Assembly: GCF_001298265.1 (NCBI RefSeq) | Contig: NZ_LGSZ01000077.1 | Location: 1-61,696 of the forward strand | Length of the DNA stretch: 61,696 nt | Reading direction: 5' to 3' | Origin: Allobosea vaviloviae | Lineage (GTDB): Bacteria; Pseudomonadota; Alphaproteobacteria; Rhizobiales; Beijerinckiaceae | Part shown: piece after piece, positions 17,801 through 27,249 of the stretch | Position numbering within the stretch: position 1 is the stretch's first letter | Layout of the letters: each line of letters opens with the position of its first letter | Translations under genes and position numbers: made by a program | Notes under the pieces: model-generated | What the model was told of the DNA's origin: nothing | The model's input: the letters and a program-made list of their open reading frames with translations, nothing else | Databases searched by the model: none

Positions 17801-19027
17801 ATGATCCAGGGAACGCATCGTCGTGGCTTGCTGGGCGGCGGTCTCGCTGCCGGCGCCTCTCTCGCTACGCTCGCCCTCGCCTTCAACCTGTTCGGCGGGC
17901 ACGCCCAGGGCGACACGCCCGCGGCCGCCCCCGCAGCACCACCGGCAACGCCCGTCTCGGTCGCGACCGTCGAGCCGCGCGATATCATCAACTGGGCCGA
18001 GTTCTCCGGCCGGCTCGAAGCGATCGAGCGCGTCGAGCTGCGCTCGCGCGTCTCCGGCGTGGTCGAGGCCGTGCATTTCCGCGAGGGCGGACTGGTCAAG
18101 CAGGGCGACCTGCTGATCAGCATCGACCAGGCGCCCTATCTCGCCGAGCTGGAGCGGGCGCAGGCCCAGGTCCTGGCGGCCGAGGCGCGCGTCGCGCTGG
18201 CCGCGGGCGAGAATGAGCGCGGCCAGCAGCTGATGGCGAGCCGCAACGTCTCGCAGCGGGATCTCGACACGCGCTATAACGGCTTGCGCGAGGCACAGGC
18301 CAATCTGCAGGCCGCCCAGGCGACGCAGCAGACCGCGCGGCTCAACCTCGACTACACCCAGATCCGCGCGCCGATCAGCGGGCGCATCGGGCGGCTCGGC
18401 GTCACCGTCGGAAACCTCGTGGCGGCCGGGGCCGGCACGGCTCTGCTGACGACGCTGGTCTCGGTCGATCCGGTCTATGCCGCCTTCGACGCCGACGAGC
18501 GCACGGTGCTCGATGCGCTCGCCAGCCTGCCGGGCCGCGAGCGTGCGCTGGAGCGCATACCGGTCCGGCTCGCGACCGCGACCAGCGAGGCCGTAACCGT
18601 CACCGGCAAACTGCACTTCATCGACAACGGCGTCGATGCGGGCAGCGGCACGATCCGGGTGCGGGCGCTGCTCGACAACCCCGATGGCAAGCTGCTGCCG
18701 GGCCAGTTCGTGCGCGTCCAGATGGGCCAGGCACGGGCCGCGCAGGGCCTCGTCATCAACGAGCGCGCGGAGGGCACAGACCAGGACAAGAAGTTCGTCT
18801 TCGTGGTCGGCGACGACAACAAGGCGCTCTGGCGCGAGGTCACGCTCGGCGCCCCGCATGACGGGCTGCGCGTCGTCGCCTCCGGGCTCAAGGCCGGCGA
18901 GCGCATCGTCGTCAACGGCCTGCAGCGCATCCGTCCGGGCGCGAGCGTCGCGCCTGAGCCTGTGCCGATGGCCGAGAAGGCTGAACTGAAGCGCGGCGCC
19001 GCCAAGACGGAGATCGCCCAGCGCTGA
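17801..19027 (+). CDS. RND efflux periplasmic adaptor (MexE-like)
   Basis: 408 aa. The N-terminus has a membrane or signal segment (LLGGGLAAGASLATLALAFNLF). A lipoyl domain begins at ELRSRVSGVVEAVHFREGG, the alpha-hairpin spans about residues 120-185, and the second lipoyl half is at LDYTQIRAPISGRIGRLGV, followed by beta-barrel and C-terminal domains. The ATG at 17801 follows AAGGAACC. A family B repeat lies between this gene and its permease. The LysR-adaptor-permease layout recalls mexT-mexEF. Confidence 0.92.
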   Translation: MIQGTHRRGLLGGGLAAGASLATLALAFNLFGGHAQGDTPAAAPAAPPATPVSVATVEPRDIINWAEFSGRLEAIERVELRSRVSGVVEAVHFREGGLVKQGDLLISIDQAPYLAELERAQAQVLAAEARVALAAGENERGQQLMASRNVSQRDLDTRYNGLREAQANLQAAQATQQTARLNLDYTQIRAPISGRIGRLGVTVGNLVAAGAGTALLTTLVSVDPVYAAFDADERTVLDALASLPGRERALERIPVRLATATSEAVTVTGKLHFIDNGVDAGSGTIRVRALLDNPDGKLLPGQFVRVQMGQARAAQGLVINERAEGTDQDKKFVFVVGDDNKALWREVTLGAPHDGLRVVASGLKAGERIVVNGLQRIRPGASVAPEPVPMAEKAELKRGAAKTEIAQR

Positions 19028-19035
19028 TCCCGACG

Positions 19036-19132
19036 CGCGTCATTCTCGGGCGAAGCGAAGCGCAGACCCGAGAATCTCAGGGCCAGAGTGCACTGGTTTC
19101 CGAGATGCTCGGGTCAGGCCCGAGCATGACGG
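19036..19132. repeat. Dispersed inverted-repeat element, family B, copy 1
   Basis: The left part pairs ATTCTCGGGC with GACCCGAGAATC and the right part pairs ATGCTCGGGTC with GGCCCGAGCATG, giving two adjacent stem-loops. Ends are CGTCAT and ATGACG. A second copy, in opposite orientation, is at 30613-30724. This copy lies inside the RND operon, between adaptor and permease genes. Confidence 0.85.
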
Positions 19133-19175
19133 CGCTTTCATCACGCAAGACATCCGCTCCAAAGGGGGGCGTGCC

Positions 19176-22100
19176 ATGAACCTGTCCAAATTCTTCATCG
19201 ACCGGCCGATCTTCGCCGGCGTTCTCTCCGTCCTGATCTTCCTCGCCGGGCTGATCTCGCTGCGCACCCTGCCGATCTCGGAATATCCCGAGGTGGTGCC
19301 GCCGACCGTGGTGGTGCGCGCGCAATATCCCGGCGCCAATCCGCGCGTCATCGCCGAGACCGTGGCGACGCCGATCGAGGAGCAGATCAACGGCGTCGAG
19401 GGCATGCTCTACATGTCGAGCCAGGCGACGACGGACGGGGTGATGACGCTGAACGTCACCTTCCGGCTCGGCACCGACCCCGACCGGGCCCAGCAGCTCG
19501 TGCAGAACCGCGTCAGCCAGGCGGAACCGCGCCTGCCGGAGGAGGTGCGCCGCCTCGGCGTCACCACCATCAAGAGCTCGCCTGACCTGACGATGGTGGT
19601 GCACATCACCTCGCCGAACGGCCGCTACGACACGACCTATCTGCGCAACTACGCCGTCCTCAACGTGAAGGATCGGCTGGCGCGCATCGACGGCGTCGGC
19701 CAGGTCCAGCTCTTCGGCTCGGGCGATTATTCGATGCGCGTCTGGCTCGATCCGCAGAAGGTCGCCGAGCACGGCCTCTCGCCATCCGACATCGTGCGCG
19801 AGATCCGGGCCCAGAACGTCCAGGCCGCGGCCGGCGTGATCGGCGCCTCGCCGAGCGGCCCGGGGCTCGACCTGCAGCTTTCGGTGAACGCTCAAGGGCG
19901 CCTCGCCAACGAGGCGGAATTCGGCGACATCATCGTCAAGACCGTCGCCAGCGGCGCCGTGATCCGCCTCAAGGACGTCGCCCGCATCGAGCTGGGCGCG
20001 GCCGACTACGCGCTGCGCTCGCTGCTCAACGGCAAGTCGGCGGTCGCCGTGCCGGTTTTCCAGGCGCCCAACTCGAACGCGATCGCGATTGCCGACCGCG
20101 TCCAGGAGACGATGCGCGAGATCAAGCAGAACATGCCCGAGGGCGTGGACTATGCGATCGTCTACGACACCACCCAGTTCGTGCGGGCCTCGATCAAGGC
20201 CGTGATCACGACGCTGCTCGAGGCGATCGCGCTGGTGGTGCTGGTCGTCATCGTCTTCCTGCAGACCTGGCGGGCCTCGATCATCCCTCTCGTCGCCGTG
20301 CCGGTCTCGGTCGTCGGCACCTTCGCGGTGATGTATCTGCTGGGCTTCTCGATCAACGCGCTTTCGCTCTTCGGGCTCGTGCTGGCGATCGGCATCGTGG
20401 TCGACGACGCGATCGTCGTGGTCGAGAATGTCGAGCGCAACATCGAGCACGGTCTGGAGCCGCGCGAGGCGACCTACAAGGCCATGCGCGAGGTCTCCGG
20501 CCCGATCATCGCGATCGCGCTCGTGCTGGTCGCCGTGTTCGTGCCGCTCGCCTTCATCAGCGGCCTGACCGGCCAGTTCTACCGGCAGTTCGCCTTGACC
20601 ATCGCGATCTCGACCGTGATCTCGGCGGTCAACTCGCTGACGCTGTCGCCTGCGCTGGCGGCACTGCTGCTGAAGGGCCACCATGCCCCCAAGGATGCGC
20701 TGACGCGCTTCATGGACCGCGTCTTCGGCTGGTTCTTCCGCGGCTTCAACCGTTTCTTCAATCGCTCTTCGGAGGCGTATGGCAGCGGGGTGCGCCGCAT
20801 CCTCGGCCGCAAGACGGTGATGATGGTGATCTATGTCGGCTTGGTCGGGCTGACCGGCGTGCTGTTCAACACCGTGCCGTCAGGCTTCGTGCCCGGCCAG
20901 GACAAACAGTATCTCGTCGGTTTCGCGCAACTGCCCGATGCCGCGACGCTCGACCGGACCGAGGACGTGATCCGCCGCATGGACGAGATCGCCCTGAAGC
21001 ATCCCGGCGTCGAGAACGCGATCTCCTTCCCCGGCCTGTCGATCAACGGCTTCACCAACTCGTCGAATGCCGGCATCGTCTTCGTCGGCCTGAAACCCTT
21101 CGACCAGCGCAAGGACCCCTCGCTGTCGGGCAACGCCATCGCCATGCAGCTCAACAAGGAGTTCGCGGGCGTCAAGGACGCCTTCATCGCGATGTTCCCG
21201 CCGCCGCCCGTGCAGGGGCTGGGCACGATCGGCGGCTTCAAGCTGCAGATCGAGGATCGCGCCGGCCTCGGCTACAAGGCGCTCGACGAAGCGACCAAGG
21301 CCTTCATGGCGAAGGCTTCGACCGCGCCCGAGATCGCCGGCATGTTCTCGAGCTTCCAGGTCAACGTGCCGCAGCTCTATGCCGATATCGACCGCACCAA
21401 GGCGCGCCAGCTCGGCGTGCCCGTGACGGATGTCTTCGAGACGCTGCAGATCTATCTCGGCTCGTCCTATGTCAACGACTTCAACACCTTCGGCCGTACC
21501 TACACGGTGCGGGTGCAGGCCGATGCGCCCTTCCGCGCCCATCAGGAGGACATCGGCAAGCTGAAGGTCCGCTCCAGCACGGGCGAGATGGTGCCGCTCT
21601 CGGCCGTGCTCAACGTGCGCAACGATTCCGGGCCGGAACGGGCGATCCGCTATAACGGTTTCCTCAGCGCCGACATCAATGCCGGCCCGGCTCCCGGCTA
21701 TTCCTCGGGCCAGGCGCAGGACGCCGTGACGCGGATCGCCGCGGAGACGCTGCCGAAGGGCTTCGCCTTCGAATGGACAGAGCTGACCTATCAGGAGACC
21801 CTGGCCGGCAATTCCGCCATGTTGGTGTTCCCGATCGCGATCCTGCTCGTCTTCCTGGTGCTCGCCGCGCAGTATGAGAGCCTGACGCTGCCGATCGCGA
21901 TCATCATGATCATCCCGATGGGTCTGCTCGCGGCGATGGCCGGCGTCTGGTGGACCGGCGGCGACAACAACGTCTTCACCCAGATCGGACTCGTGGTGCT
22001 GGTCGGGTTGTCCGCCAAGAACGCGATCCTGATCGTCGAATTCGCGCGCGAGCTCGAATTCGAGGGTCGGACGCCGGTCGAGGCCGCCATCGAGGCCAGC

Positions 22101-22367
22101 CGCCTGCGGCTGCGGCCGATCCTGATGACCTCGCTCGCCTTCATCATGGGCGTGGTGCCGCTGGTGACCTCGACCGGCGCCGGCGCCGAGATGCGCCATG
22201 CGATGGGAGTCGCGGTCTTCTCCGGCATGATCGGCGTCACCGCCTTCGGCATCTTCCTGACGCCGGTGTTCTACGTGCTGATGCGCAAGCTCACCGGCAA
22301 CAGGCCGCTGAAGCAGCACGGCGCGGAGGCGGAGGCGGAGCCGGCGCCTGTGGCGAAGGCGGCATGA
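19176..22367 (+). CDS. Efflux RND transporter permease (MexF-like HAE1 family)
   Basis: 1063 aa. It opens MNLSKFFIDRPIFAGVLSV as in MexF/AcrB-type pumps. TM4 carries the proton-relay GIVVDDAIVVVENVE and the last helices hold GLSAKNAILIVEFA. Two periplasmic loop domains of about 300 residues flank TM1-2 and TM7-8. Conservation to the MexF branch is stronger than for the other pump in this window. It is the last gene of the LysR-linked operon; no outer-membrane component follows. Typical MexEF substrates are amphenicols and quinolones, but that cannot be carried over without tests. Confidence 0.94.
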   Translation: MNLSKFFIDRPIFAGVLSVLIFLAGLISLRTLPISEYPEVVPPTVVVRAQYPGANPRVIAETVATPIEEQINGVEGMLYMSSQATTDGVMTLNVTFRLGTDPDRAQQLVQNRVSQAEPRLPEEVRRLGVTTIKSSPDLTMVVHITSPNGRYDTTYLRNYAVLNVKDRLARIDGVGQVQLFGSGDYSMRVWLDPQKVAEHGLSPSDIVREIRAQNVQAAAGVIGASPSGPGLDLQLSVNAQGRLANEAEFGDIIVKTVASGAVIRLKDVARIELGAADYALRSLLNGKSAVAVPVFQAPNSNAIAIADRVQETMREIKQNMPEGVDYAIVYDTTQFVRASIKAVITTLLEAIALVVLVVIVFLQTWRASIIPLVAVPVSVVGTFAVMYLLGFSINALSLFGLVLAIGIVVDDAIVVVENVERNIEHGLEPREATYKAMREVSGPIIAIALVLVAVFVPLAFISGLTGQFYRQFALTIAISTVISAVNSLTLSPALAALLLKGHHAPKDALTRFMDRVFGWFFRGFNRFFNRSSEAYGSGVRRILGRKTVMMVIYVGLVGLTGVLFNTVPSGFVPGQDKQYLVGFAQLPDAATLDRTEDVIRRMDEIALKHPGVENAISFPGLSINGFTNSSNAGIVFVGLKPFDQRKDPSLSGNAIAMQLNKEFAGVKDAFIAMFPPPPVQGLGTIGGFKLQIEDRAGLGYKALDEATKAFMAKASTAPEIAGMFSSFQVNVPQLYADIDRTKARQLGVPVTDVFETLQIYLGSSYVNDFNTFGRTYTVRVQADAPFRAHQEDIGKLKVRSSTGEMVPLSAVLNVRNDSGPERAIRYNGFLSADINAGPAPGYSSGQAQDAVTRIAAETLPKGFAFEWTELTYQETLAGNSAMLVFPIAILLVFLVLAAQYESLTLPIAIIMIIPMGLLAAMAGVWWTGGDNNVFTQIGLVVLVGLSAKNAILIVEFARELEFEGRTPVEAAIEASRLRLRPILMTSLAFIMGVVPLVTSTGAGAEMRHAMGVAVFSGMIGVTAFGIFLTPVFYVLMRKLTGNRPLKQHGAEAEAEPAPVAKAA

Positions 22368-22391
22368 CCCCTCTCTGAAAGGAGAACGCCA

Positions 22392-22499
22392 TCGTCCCGG
22401 ACGCAGCGAAGCGAAGATCCAGGATCCATTCCGGAACCCTCATCGGAGAGGGTCAGGAATGGATCCCGGGTCGACCTTCGGTCGCCCGGGATGACGGCG
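22392..22499. repeat. Dispersed inverted-repeat element, family A, copy 3
   Basis: GTCCCGGACGCAGCGAAG at the left and GGTCGCCCGGGATGAC at the right frame the internal pair GGATCCATTCCGGAA / AGGAATGGATCCCGG. It fills the convergent gap between the RND permease and the ABC substrate-binding gene, where a bidirectional hairpin would be suited to ending both transcripts. Confidence 0.85.
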
Positions 22500-22520
22500 T
22501 GGTTCAAAAGCAGGCTGGAC

Positions 22521-23573
22521 TTACCGCTCGATCATCTTGTTCCAGCGGCTGTTCCATTCAGGGCGCTTGGCGTTGATCGCGTCCCAGTCCAGCACCACGG
22601 CGGTCTTCATGAAGCCGTGGAAGGCCTCGAGCTTCTTTTCGGCTTCCGGCGTCGTCGCCTTGGCCTTGCTGTTCGACGGCACGACGTTGCCGACGGCCAA
22701 CGCCTTCGACTGCGCCTCGGCCGAGAGCAGATAGGCGGCGAGCTTCTGGGCGAGTTCCGGCTCCGAATTGTTGGCGATGACGCATTGCGCCACCATCAGC
22801 ACCACCGAGCCTTCCTTGGGCTGGGCGTATTCGACCGGAATGCCCTTTTCCTTCAGGGTCGCGACCGCGGTCGGGGTCAGCGGGAAGATAGCCGCCTCGC
22901 CGGTCTGGACCATCTCGGAGATCTTGGCCGAGTTCGGGATGAACTCGATGACGTTCTTGCCGATGGTGTCGCGGAACTTGCCAAAGCCCGGCTCGACATT
23001 GGCCTCGGTGCCGCCCTGGATGCGGTTGAACATCAGGAAGGCGTGCAGGCCGAAGGACGAGGCGGAGGCCGACTGGAAGACGACCTTGTCCTTGAACTTG
23101 GGGTCGGCCAGGTCCATCCAGGAGGTCGGCGCGGCCCAGCCCTTCTCGTCGAACATCTTCTTGTTGTAGGCGAGCCCGGTCATCCCGAGGTCGATGCCCA
23201 CCGCCATGTCGTCTTTCATGCGGGTGCCGTTGGCGAGTTCGCCGAGTTCGGGACCGGCCTTCAGCTTCTCGCAGAGACCGGCGCCGATGGCGCGGACCAT
23301 GACGCCGTCGTCGAGGAACATGACATGCATCTGCGGCTTGTCCTTGGCTGCGGTCGCCTTGGCGAGGATGTCCGAGGACGTGCCGGGGACGACGACGACC
23401 TTGACATTGTTGGCCTTTTCGAACTCCGGGAAGACGCCTTGCGTGAAGGTCTTTTCGAAGTTGCCGCCGTTCATGCCGACATAAAGCGTCTTGGTCTGGG
23501 CGAAGGCGGACGTGCCGGCGACGAGCGCCAAAGTGGCGACGGCAGCGCCCAGCGCGGTGCGACGATGGATCAT
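22521..23573 (-). CDS. ABC transporter substrate-binding protein (PotD/PotF-like)
   Basis: 350 aa. A Sec signal (residues 1 to about 26, ending TSAFAQ) precedes a type-II periplasmic binding fold starting TLYVGMNGGNFEKTFTQGVFPEFEK. The protein resembles spermidine/putrescine-type binding proteins and should deliver substrate to the PotABC-like components of the same operon. Its start overlaps the upstream FAD oxidoreductase stop (ATGA). It is unusual in being the last gene of the operon, seven genes from the promoter. The ligand is probably an amine or amino-acid derivative oxidised by the linked dehydrogenase. Confidence 0.9.
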   Translation of the reverse strand: MIHRRTALGAAVATLALVAGTSAFAQTKTLYVGMNGGNFEKTFTQGVFPEFEKANNVKVVVVPGTSSDILAKATAAKDKPQMHVMFLDDGVMVRAIGAGLCEKLKAGPELGELANGTRMKDDMAVGIDLGMTGLAYNKKMFDEKGWAAPTSWMDLADPKFKDKVVFQSASASSFGLHAFLMFNRIQGGTEANVEPGFGKFRDTIGKNVIEFIPNSAKISEMVQTGEAAIFPLTPTAVATLKEKGIPVEYAQPKEGSVVLMVAQCVIANNSEPELAQKLAAYLLSAEAQSKALAVGNVVPSNSKAKATTPEAEKKLEAFHGFMKTAVVLDWDAINAKRPEWNSRWNKMIER

Positions 23574-24766
23574 GTGAAAACTCCCCTGTTTTGCGGCTCT
23601 GAGAAGCGATCCGCACCCGAGCCGTCGGCTGTGCGGTCGCTGGTTGAAGGAGGCTTGCTGAAACGGCCGATCGAGAAGGCCTCGATCGGGGTGGTCGTGG
23701 CGCCGTCGCGAACGAGTTCGGCCAGGACTTCGCCGACGCCGGGCGCGATCTGGAATCCGGCTCCAGTGAAGCCGAAGGCGTGGAACAGGCCGGGCGTGGT
23801 GCCGCTGGGTCCGATCACCGGGTTGCGGTCGGGCATGGCGGCCTCGGTGCCGGTCCAGAAGCGGATCGCCTGGGCATGGCGCATCGCGGGAAAGAGCTCG
23901 GCCGCCTTGTTCATGATGGCGAGCGCGCCATCACCTGTGGGGCGCGAGAGATCGATGTCGGCCAGGGGCAAGCCGCGCTCGCCGCCGACGACGCAATTGC
24001 CGCGCTCGACCTGGCGGGCATAGACGCCGCCGCCCTCCATGCCGGTATTGACGGTCATGATCGGTGCGAGCGGCTCGGTCACGATCATCGAGGGATAGAT
24101 CCGGCTGAGCGGAACCGGCTCGCCGAAGGCCGCCGCGAAAGGCCCGGCCCAGGCTCCGGCGCTGTTGATGAGCGCGCCGGCCCGCAGCGTCAGCCCTTCG
24201 CCCGCCTCGAGCGCGAAGCCGGCGCCGTTTCGGGTGGCACCCGTCACGGGCGTGTTTTCCAACACATGCGTCCCGGCGCGGCGCGCGGCGCTGGCAAAAC
24301 CGGCGGCGACGAGGCGCGGATTGGCGTGGCCGTCGCCCGCGCAGAGCGACGCGCCGGTGATGTCGCCCTCGATCCATGCAAAGCGCTCGCGCAGATCGTT
24401 GTGGCCGATCAGTTCGAGGTCCAGGCCCTGATCGGAGACGGTGGCGGCATAGGCTTCGAGCGCCGCCATGTCGGCCTCGCCGCGGGCGAGCTTGAGATGG
24501 CCCGAGCGCAGAAACTCGCCATCGATGCCGATGAGCGATGCGAGACGCGGCCAGATCGCGTGCGCGCGCTGCGACAACGGCAATTGCTCGCGCGGCCGCC
24601 CCTGCCGGCGCACGCCACCATAATTCACGCCGCTCGCCTGCGCGCCGCAGAAGCCCTTGTCGAGCAGGGCGACGCTGAGGCCCATGCCGCGCAGGGCCAA
24701 TGCAGCCGAGGCGCCGACGAGGCCGCCGCCTATGATCGCGACATCGACATCGAGACGCGCGCTCAC
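23570..24766 (-). CDS. FAD-dependent oxidoreductase, DAO family (OoxB/HcnC-like subunit)
   Basis: 398 aa. The N-terminal FAD dinucleotide-binding motif is DVAIIGGGLVGASAALAL at residues 8-25. A D-amino-acid-oxidase fold follows, with the C-terminal FAD contact FGFTGAGFQIAPGVGEVLAELV near residue 350. Start is GTG, overlapping the previous stop by four bases. With the two upstream genes it makes a three-part dehydrogenase like opine oxidase OoxAB, hydrogen cyanide synthase HcnABC or D-hydroxyproline dehydrogenase; here the substrate amine would be oxidised in this subunit. The exact substrate is unknown. Confidence 0.88.
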   Translation of the reverse strand: MSARLDVDVAIIGGGLVGASAALALRGMGLSVALLDKGFCGAQASGVNYGGVRRQGRPREQLPLSQRAHAIWPRLASLIGIDGEFLRSGHLKLARGEADMAALEAYAATVSDQGLDLELIGHNDLRERFAWIEGDITGASLCAGDGHANPRLVAAGFASAARRAGTHVLENTPVTGATRNGAGFALEAGEGLTLRAGALINSAGAWAGPFAAAFGEPVPLSRIYPSMIVTEPLAPIMTVNTGMEGGGVYARQVERGNCVVGGERGLPLADIDLSRPTGDGALAIMNKAAELFPAMRHAQAIRFWTGTEAAMPDRNPVIGPSGTTPGLFHAFGFTGAGFQIAPGVGEVLAELVRDGATTTPIEAFSIGRFSKPPSTSDRTADGSGADRFSEPQNRGVFT

Positions 24767-26151
24767 TCCGCTGCCTCCGTCTCGCGCGGCGCCGGTGTCA
24801 GCACCAAGGGGACCGGCTTAAGCGGCGCCTGGGCGCGCAGCCGCCCGACGCTGTCGAGGCTGCGACCGGTCTGCACCGCCAGCAGTTCGGCCGCTGCGCC
24901 GGCGCAGATGCGGCCCTGGCAGCGGCCCATGCCGACGCGGCTGACCGCTTTCAGCCGGTTGATCTCGACGATGTCGAAGCGGTCGATCGCGTCGCGGGCC
25001 TCACCCGTGCGGATCTCCTCGCAGCGACACAGCAGCGTGTCGTCGGCGAGGCCGGCAGCCCAATGCGTGGGATAAGGAAAGGCCGCCTCCAGCACGTCGC
25101 GGAAACGGTCGATGCGCGCGCGTTCGACGTCGAGCACGGCAGCGCGTTCCGGCGAGTACGGCAGGTGCCGATCCTCGCAGAGCGCCAGCGCGGCGCGCTC
25201 GCCTGCCCGCTCGGCCGCATCGGCCCCCGCGATGCCGGCGCCATCGCCCGCCAGATAGACATGCCGCACGCTGCTGCGCCCGGCGGCGTCGCGCTGCGGC
25301 AGCCAGGCCCGGTCGCGCTCGTCGAAGCGGAAGGCGCAGCCGGCAAGGTCGGCGGCTTGCGTTTCCGAGCGCAAAGCGAGCCCGTAGCCGACACCGTCGC
25401 AGGCGAGACGATGCGTGCGGCCGGCTTGCGTCCAGGCGACGCCGGAGACTGCATCGCCGCCCTCGAAGCGGACATTGTCGACACCGGAATGGATCGCCAC
25501 GCCGCGCAGGCGCAGTTCGGCGACGAAGCGCATGCCTCTGGCAACGACGGCCGGAAACAGCATGAGGCCGCGCAGCATGGCGAATTTGGCCGAAAAGGGC
25601 GCGGCATCGAGCACGGCCGCGACCGCGACGCCCGCCTTCATGTATTGCCAGGCGACCAGATAGAGCAGCGGGCCGGTGCCCACGAAGACGACCCGGCTGC
25701 CGATGGCGCAGCCCTGCGCCTTCAGCGCGACCTGCGCACCGCCGAGCGTGAACACGCCGGGCAGCGTCCAGCCGGGAAGCGGCAGGATGCGATCGGTCGC
25801 GCCTGTCGCCAGGATCAAACCGTCATAGGCAACGCGGCGGCTCTCGCCGGCGACCGCGATGTCGGCCACGCCGTCGCGGAGGTTCCAGAGCAGCGCCTGC
25901 GGCCAGTAGTCGAGATCGCCGGCCAGGGCTGCGAAATCGCGGTGCAGCGCGCGCGCCTTGCCGGCTTCGGAGCCATAGAGCGCCGTCTCGCTGCGCTCGT
26001 CCGGCACGAGGCGCTGGCGGTAGATCTGGCCGCCGCAGGAAGGCGCTTCGTCGACGACGAGTGGACGCAAACCGGCGGCGACGAGCGCCTGCGCGGCGCG
26101 GATGCCGGCCGACCCGGCGCCGACGACCAGCGGCTGCGCGCGTCCGTTCAT
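24763..26151 (-). CDS. NAD(P)/FAD-dependent oxidoreductase with C-terminal BFD-like [2Fe-2S] domain (OoxA/HcnB-like)
   Basis: 462 aa from the ATG at 26151. PLVVGAGSAGIRAAQAL at the N-terminus binds FAD and a second nucleotide motif follows near residue 145 (IGSRVVFVGTGPLLYLVA). The C-terminal region has CRC near residue 378 and GRCQGRICAG near 415, the four Cys of a BFD-type [2Fe-2S] domain. Stop and start codons overlap with both neighbours, implying fixed stoichiometry with the small ferredoxin-like and DAO subunits. It probably takes electrons from the DAO subunit to the iron-sulfur centres. Confidence 0.88.
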   Translation of the reverse strand: MNGRAQPLVVGAGSAGIRAAQALVAAGLRPLVVDEAPSCGGQIYRQRLVPDERSETALYGSEAGKARALHRDFAALAGDLDYWPQALLWNLRDGVADIAVAGESRRVAYDGLILATGATDRILPLPGWTLPGVFTLGGAQVALKAQGCAIGSRVVFVGTGPLLYLVAWQYMKAGVAVAAVLDAAPFSAKFAMLRGLMLFPAVVARGMRFVAELRLRGVAIHSGVDNVRFEGGDAVSGVAWTQAGRTHRLACDGVGYGLALRSETQAADLAGCAFRFDERDRAWLPQRDAAGRSSVRHVYLAGDGAGIAGADAAERAGERAALALCEDRHLPYSPERAAVLDVERARIDRFRDVLEAAFPYPTHWAAGLADDTLLCRCEEIRTGEARDAIDRFDIVEINRLKAVSRVGMGRCQGRICAGAAAELLAVQTGRSLDSVGRLRAQAPLKPVPLVLTPAPRETEAAE

Positions 26152-26438
26152 GCCGCGCTCCCTGCCCGCGTGACGATGCTCATGCCGGCCGCCAATGGCG
26201 TCGTGCAGGCGCGCAGGCGCGCGCCATCGGCGAGCGTCACCCAGCAATCCTGGCAGGCGCCCATCTGGCAGAAGCCGGCGCGCGGCTGGCCCGAGAACTC
26301 GCTCACCCGGACCGCTTTCGCCTGGCTCAGGATCGCCGTCAGCAGCGTGTCGCCTGCCCGGCCCTCGCGCGGCTCGCCATCGAGGGTGAAGGCGACGGTC
26401 GTGTGGCCTTTACGGGCGATGCGGTGGAGCAGCGGCAT
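26148..26438 (-). CDS. (2Fe-2S)-binding protein, small subunit (HcnA-like)
   Basis: 96 aa. CQMGACQDCWV plus the later RACTTPLAAGM Cys give the C-x4-C-x2-C...C plant-type ferredoxin ligands used by HcnA and the alpha subunits of sarcosine-oxidase-like enzymes. It is the smallest part of the three-component dehydrogenase. The ATG at 26438 lies 11 bp after the permease stop. The stop overlaps the next start (ATGA). Confidence 0.88.
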   Translation of the reverse strand: MPLLHRIARKGHTTVAFTLDGEPREGRAGDTLLTAILSQAKAVRVSEFSGQPRAGFCQMGACQDCWVTLADGARLRACTTPLAAGMSIVTRAGSAA

Positions 26439-26449
26439 GGCGTTCGCCC

Positions 26450-27244
26450 TCACTTCTGCCCGACGAGGATCTTGTCGAGCCCGAAGGCGCGGTCGAGGAT
26501 CAGCATGGCGATGGCGGTCAGCGCGATCATCAAAGCCGAGACCGCCGCCATCATCGGGTCGATCGATTCCGTGGCGTACATGTACATCCGCACCGGCAGC
26601 GTCACCGTCTGCGGCGAGGTGACGAAGATCGACATCGTCAGCTCGTCGAAGGAGTTGATGAAGGCGAGCAGCCAGCCGCCGGTGATACCGGGCAGGATCA
26701 TCGGCGCGGTGACGCGGCGAAACACCGTCCAGTGCGAGGCGCCCAGCGTCATCGCCGCCTGCTCGGCGCTGCGGTCCAGCCCCGTGAAGGCCGCCATCAC
26801 CAGCCGCAGCACATAGGGCGTGATGACGATGACATGGGTCGCGACCAGCCAGGCGAAGGAGCCGGTGCCGCCGATCAGCGCGAACATCCGCAGGAAGGCG
26901 ACGCCGAGCACGAGATGGGGAATGATCAGCGGCGACAGGAACAGCGCGTTGAGCGCGCTGCGGCCCGGAAACGCGTAGCGGTCGATGGCGAGCGCGGCGG
27001 GCACGGCCAGCGCTACCGAGATCGTCGCGGCAAGCGTCGCCAGCCAGAGGCTGTTGACGAAGGAGGCGACGAAATCGGGATGGATGAAGATCTCGCGGAA
27101 CCAGCGCAGCGAGAACGAGGTCGTGGGGATCGAGAGCGTGTTCTCGGGGGTAAAGGCAACGAGGCAGATCACCACCAGCGGCGCCAGTACGAAGGCGACG
27201 ACGAGGCTGTGGAAGATCAGCGCGATGGGGCCGTTCTTCTGCAT
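26450..27244 (-). CDS. ABC transporter permease (PotC-like)
   Basis: 264 aa with six predicted membrane helices. The EAA loop is QAAMTLGASHWTVFRRVTAPMILPG near residue 165, the contact site for the PotA-like ATPase. The start is five bases after the PotB-like stop. It forms the heterodimeric channel of the importer in this operon. Confidence 0.92.
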   Translation of the reverse strand: MQKNGPIALIFHSLVVAFVLAPLVVICLVAFTPENTLSIPTTSFSLRWFREIFIHPDFVASFVNSLWLATLAATISVALAVPAALAIDRYAFPGRSALNALFLSPLIIPHLVLGVAFLRMFALIGGTGSFAWLVATHVIVITPYVLRLVMAAFTGLDRSAEQAAMTLGASHWTVFRRVTAPMILPGITGGWLLAFINSFDELTMSIFVTSPQTVTLPVRMYMYATESIDPMMAAVSALMIALTAIAMLILDRAFGLDKILVGQK

Positions 27245-27249
27245 GGCGC

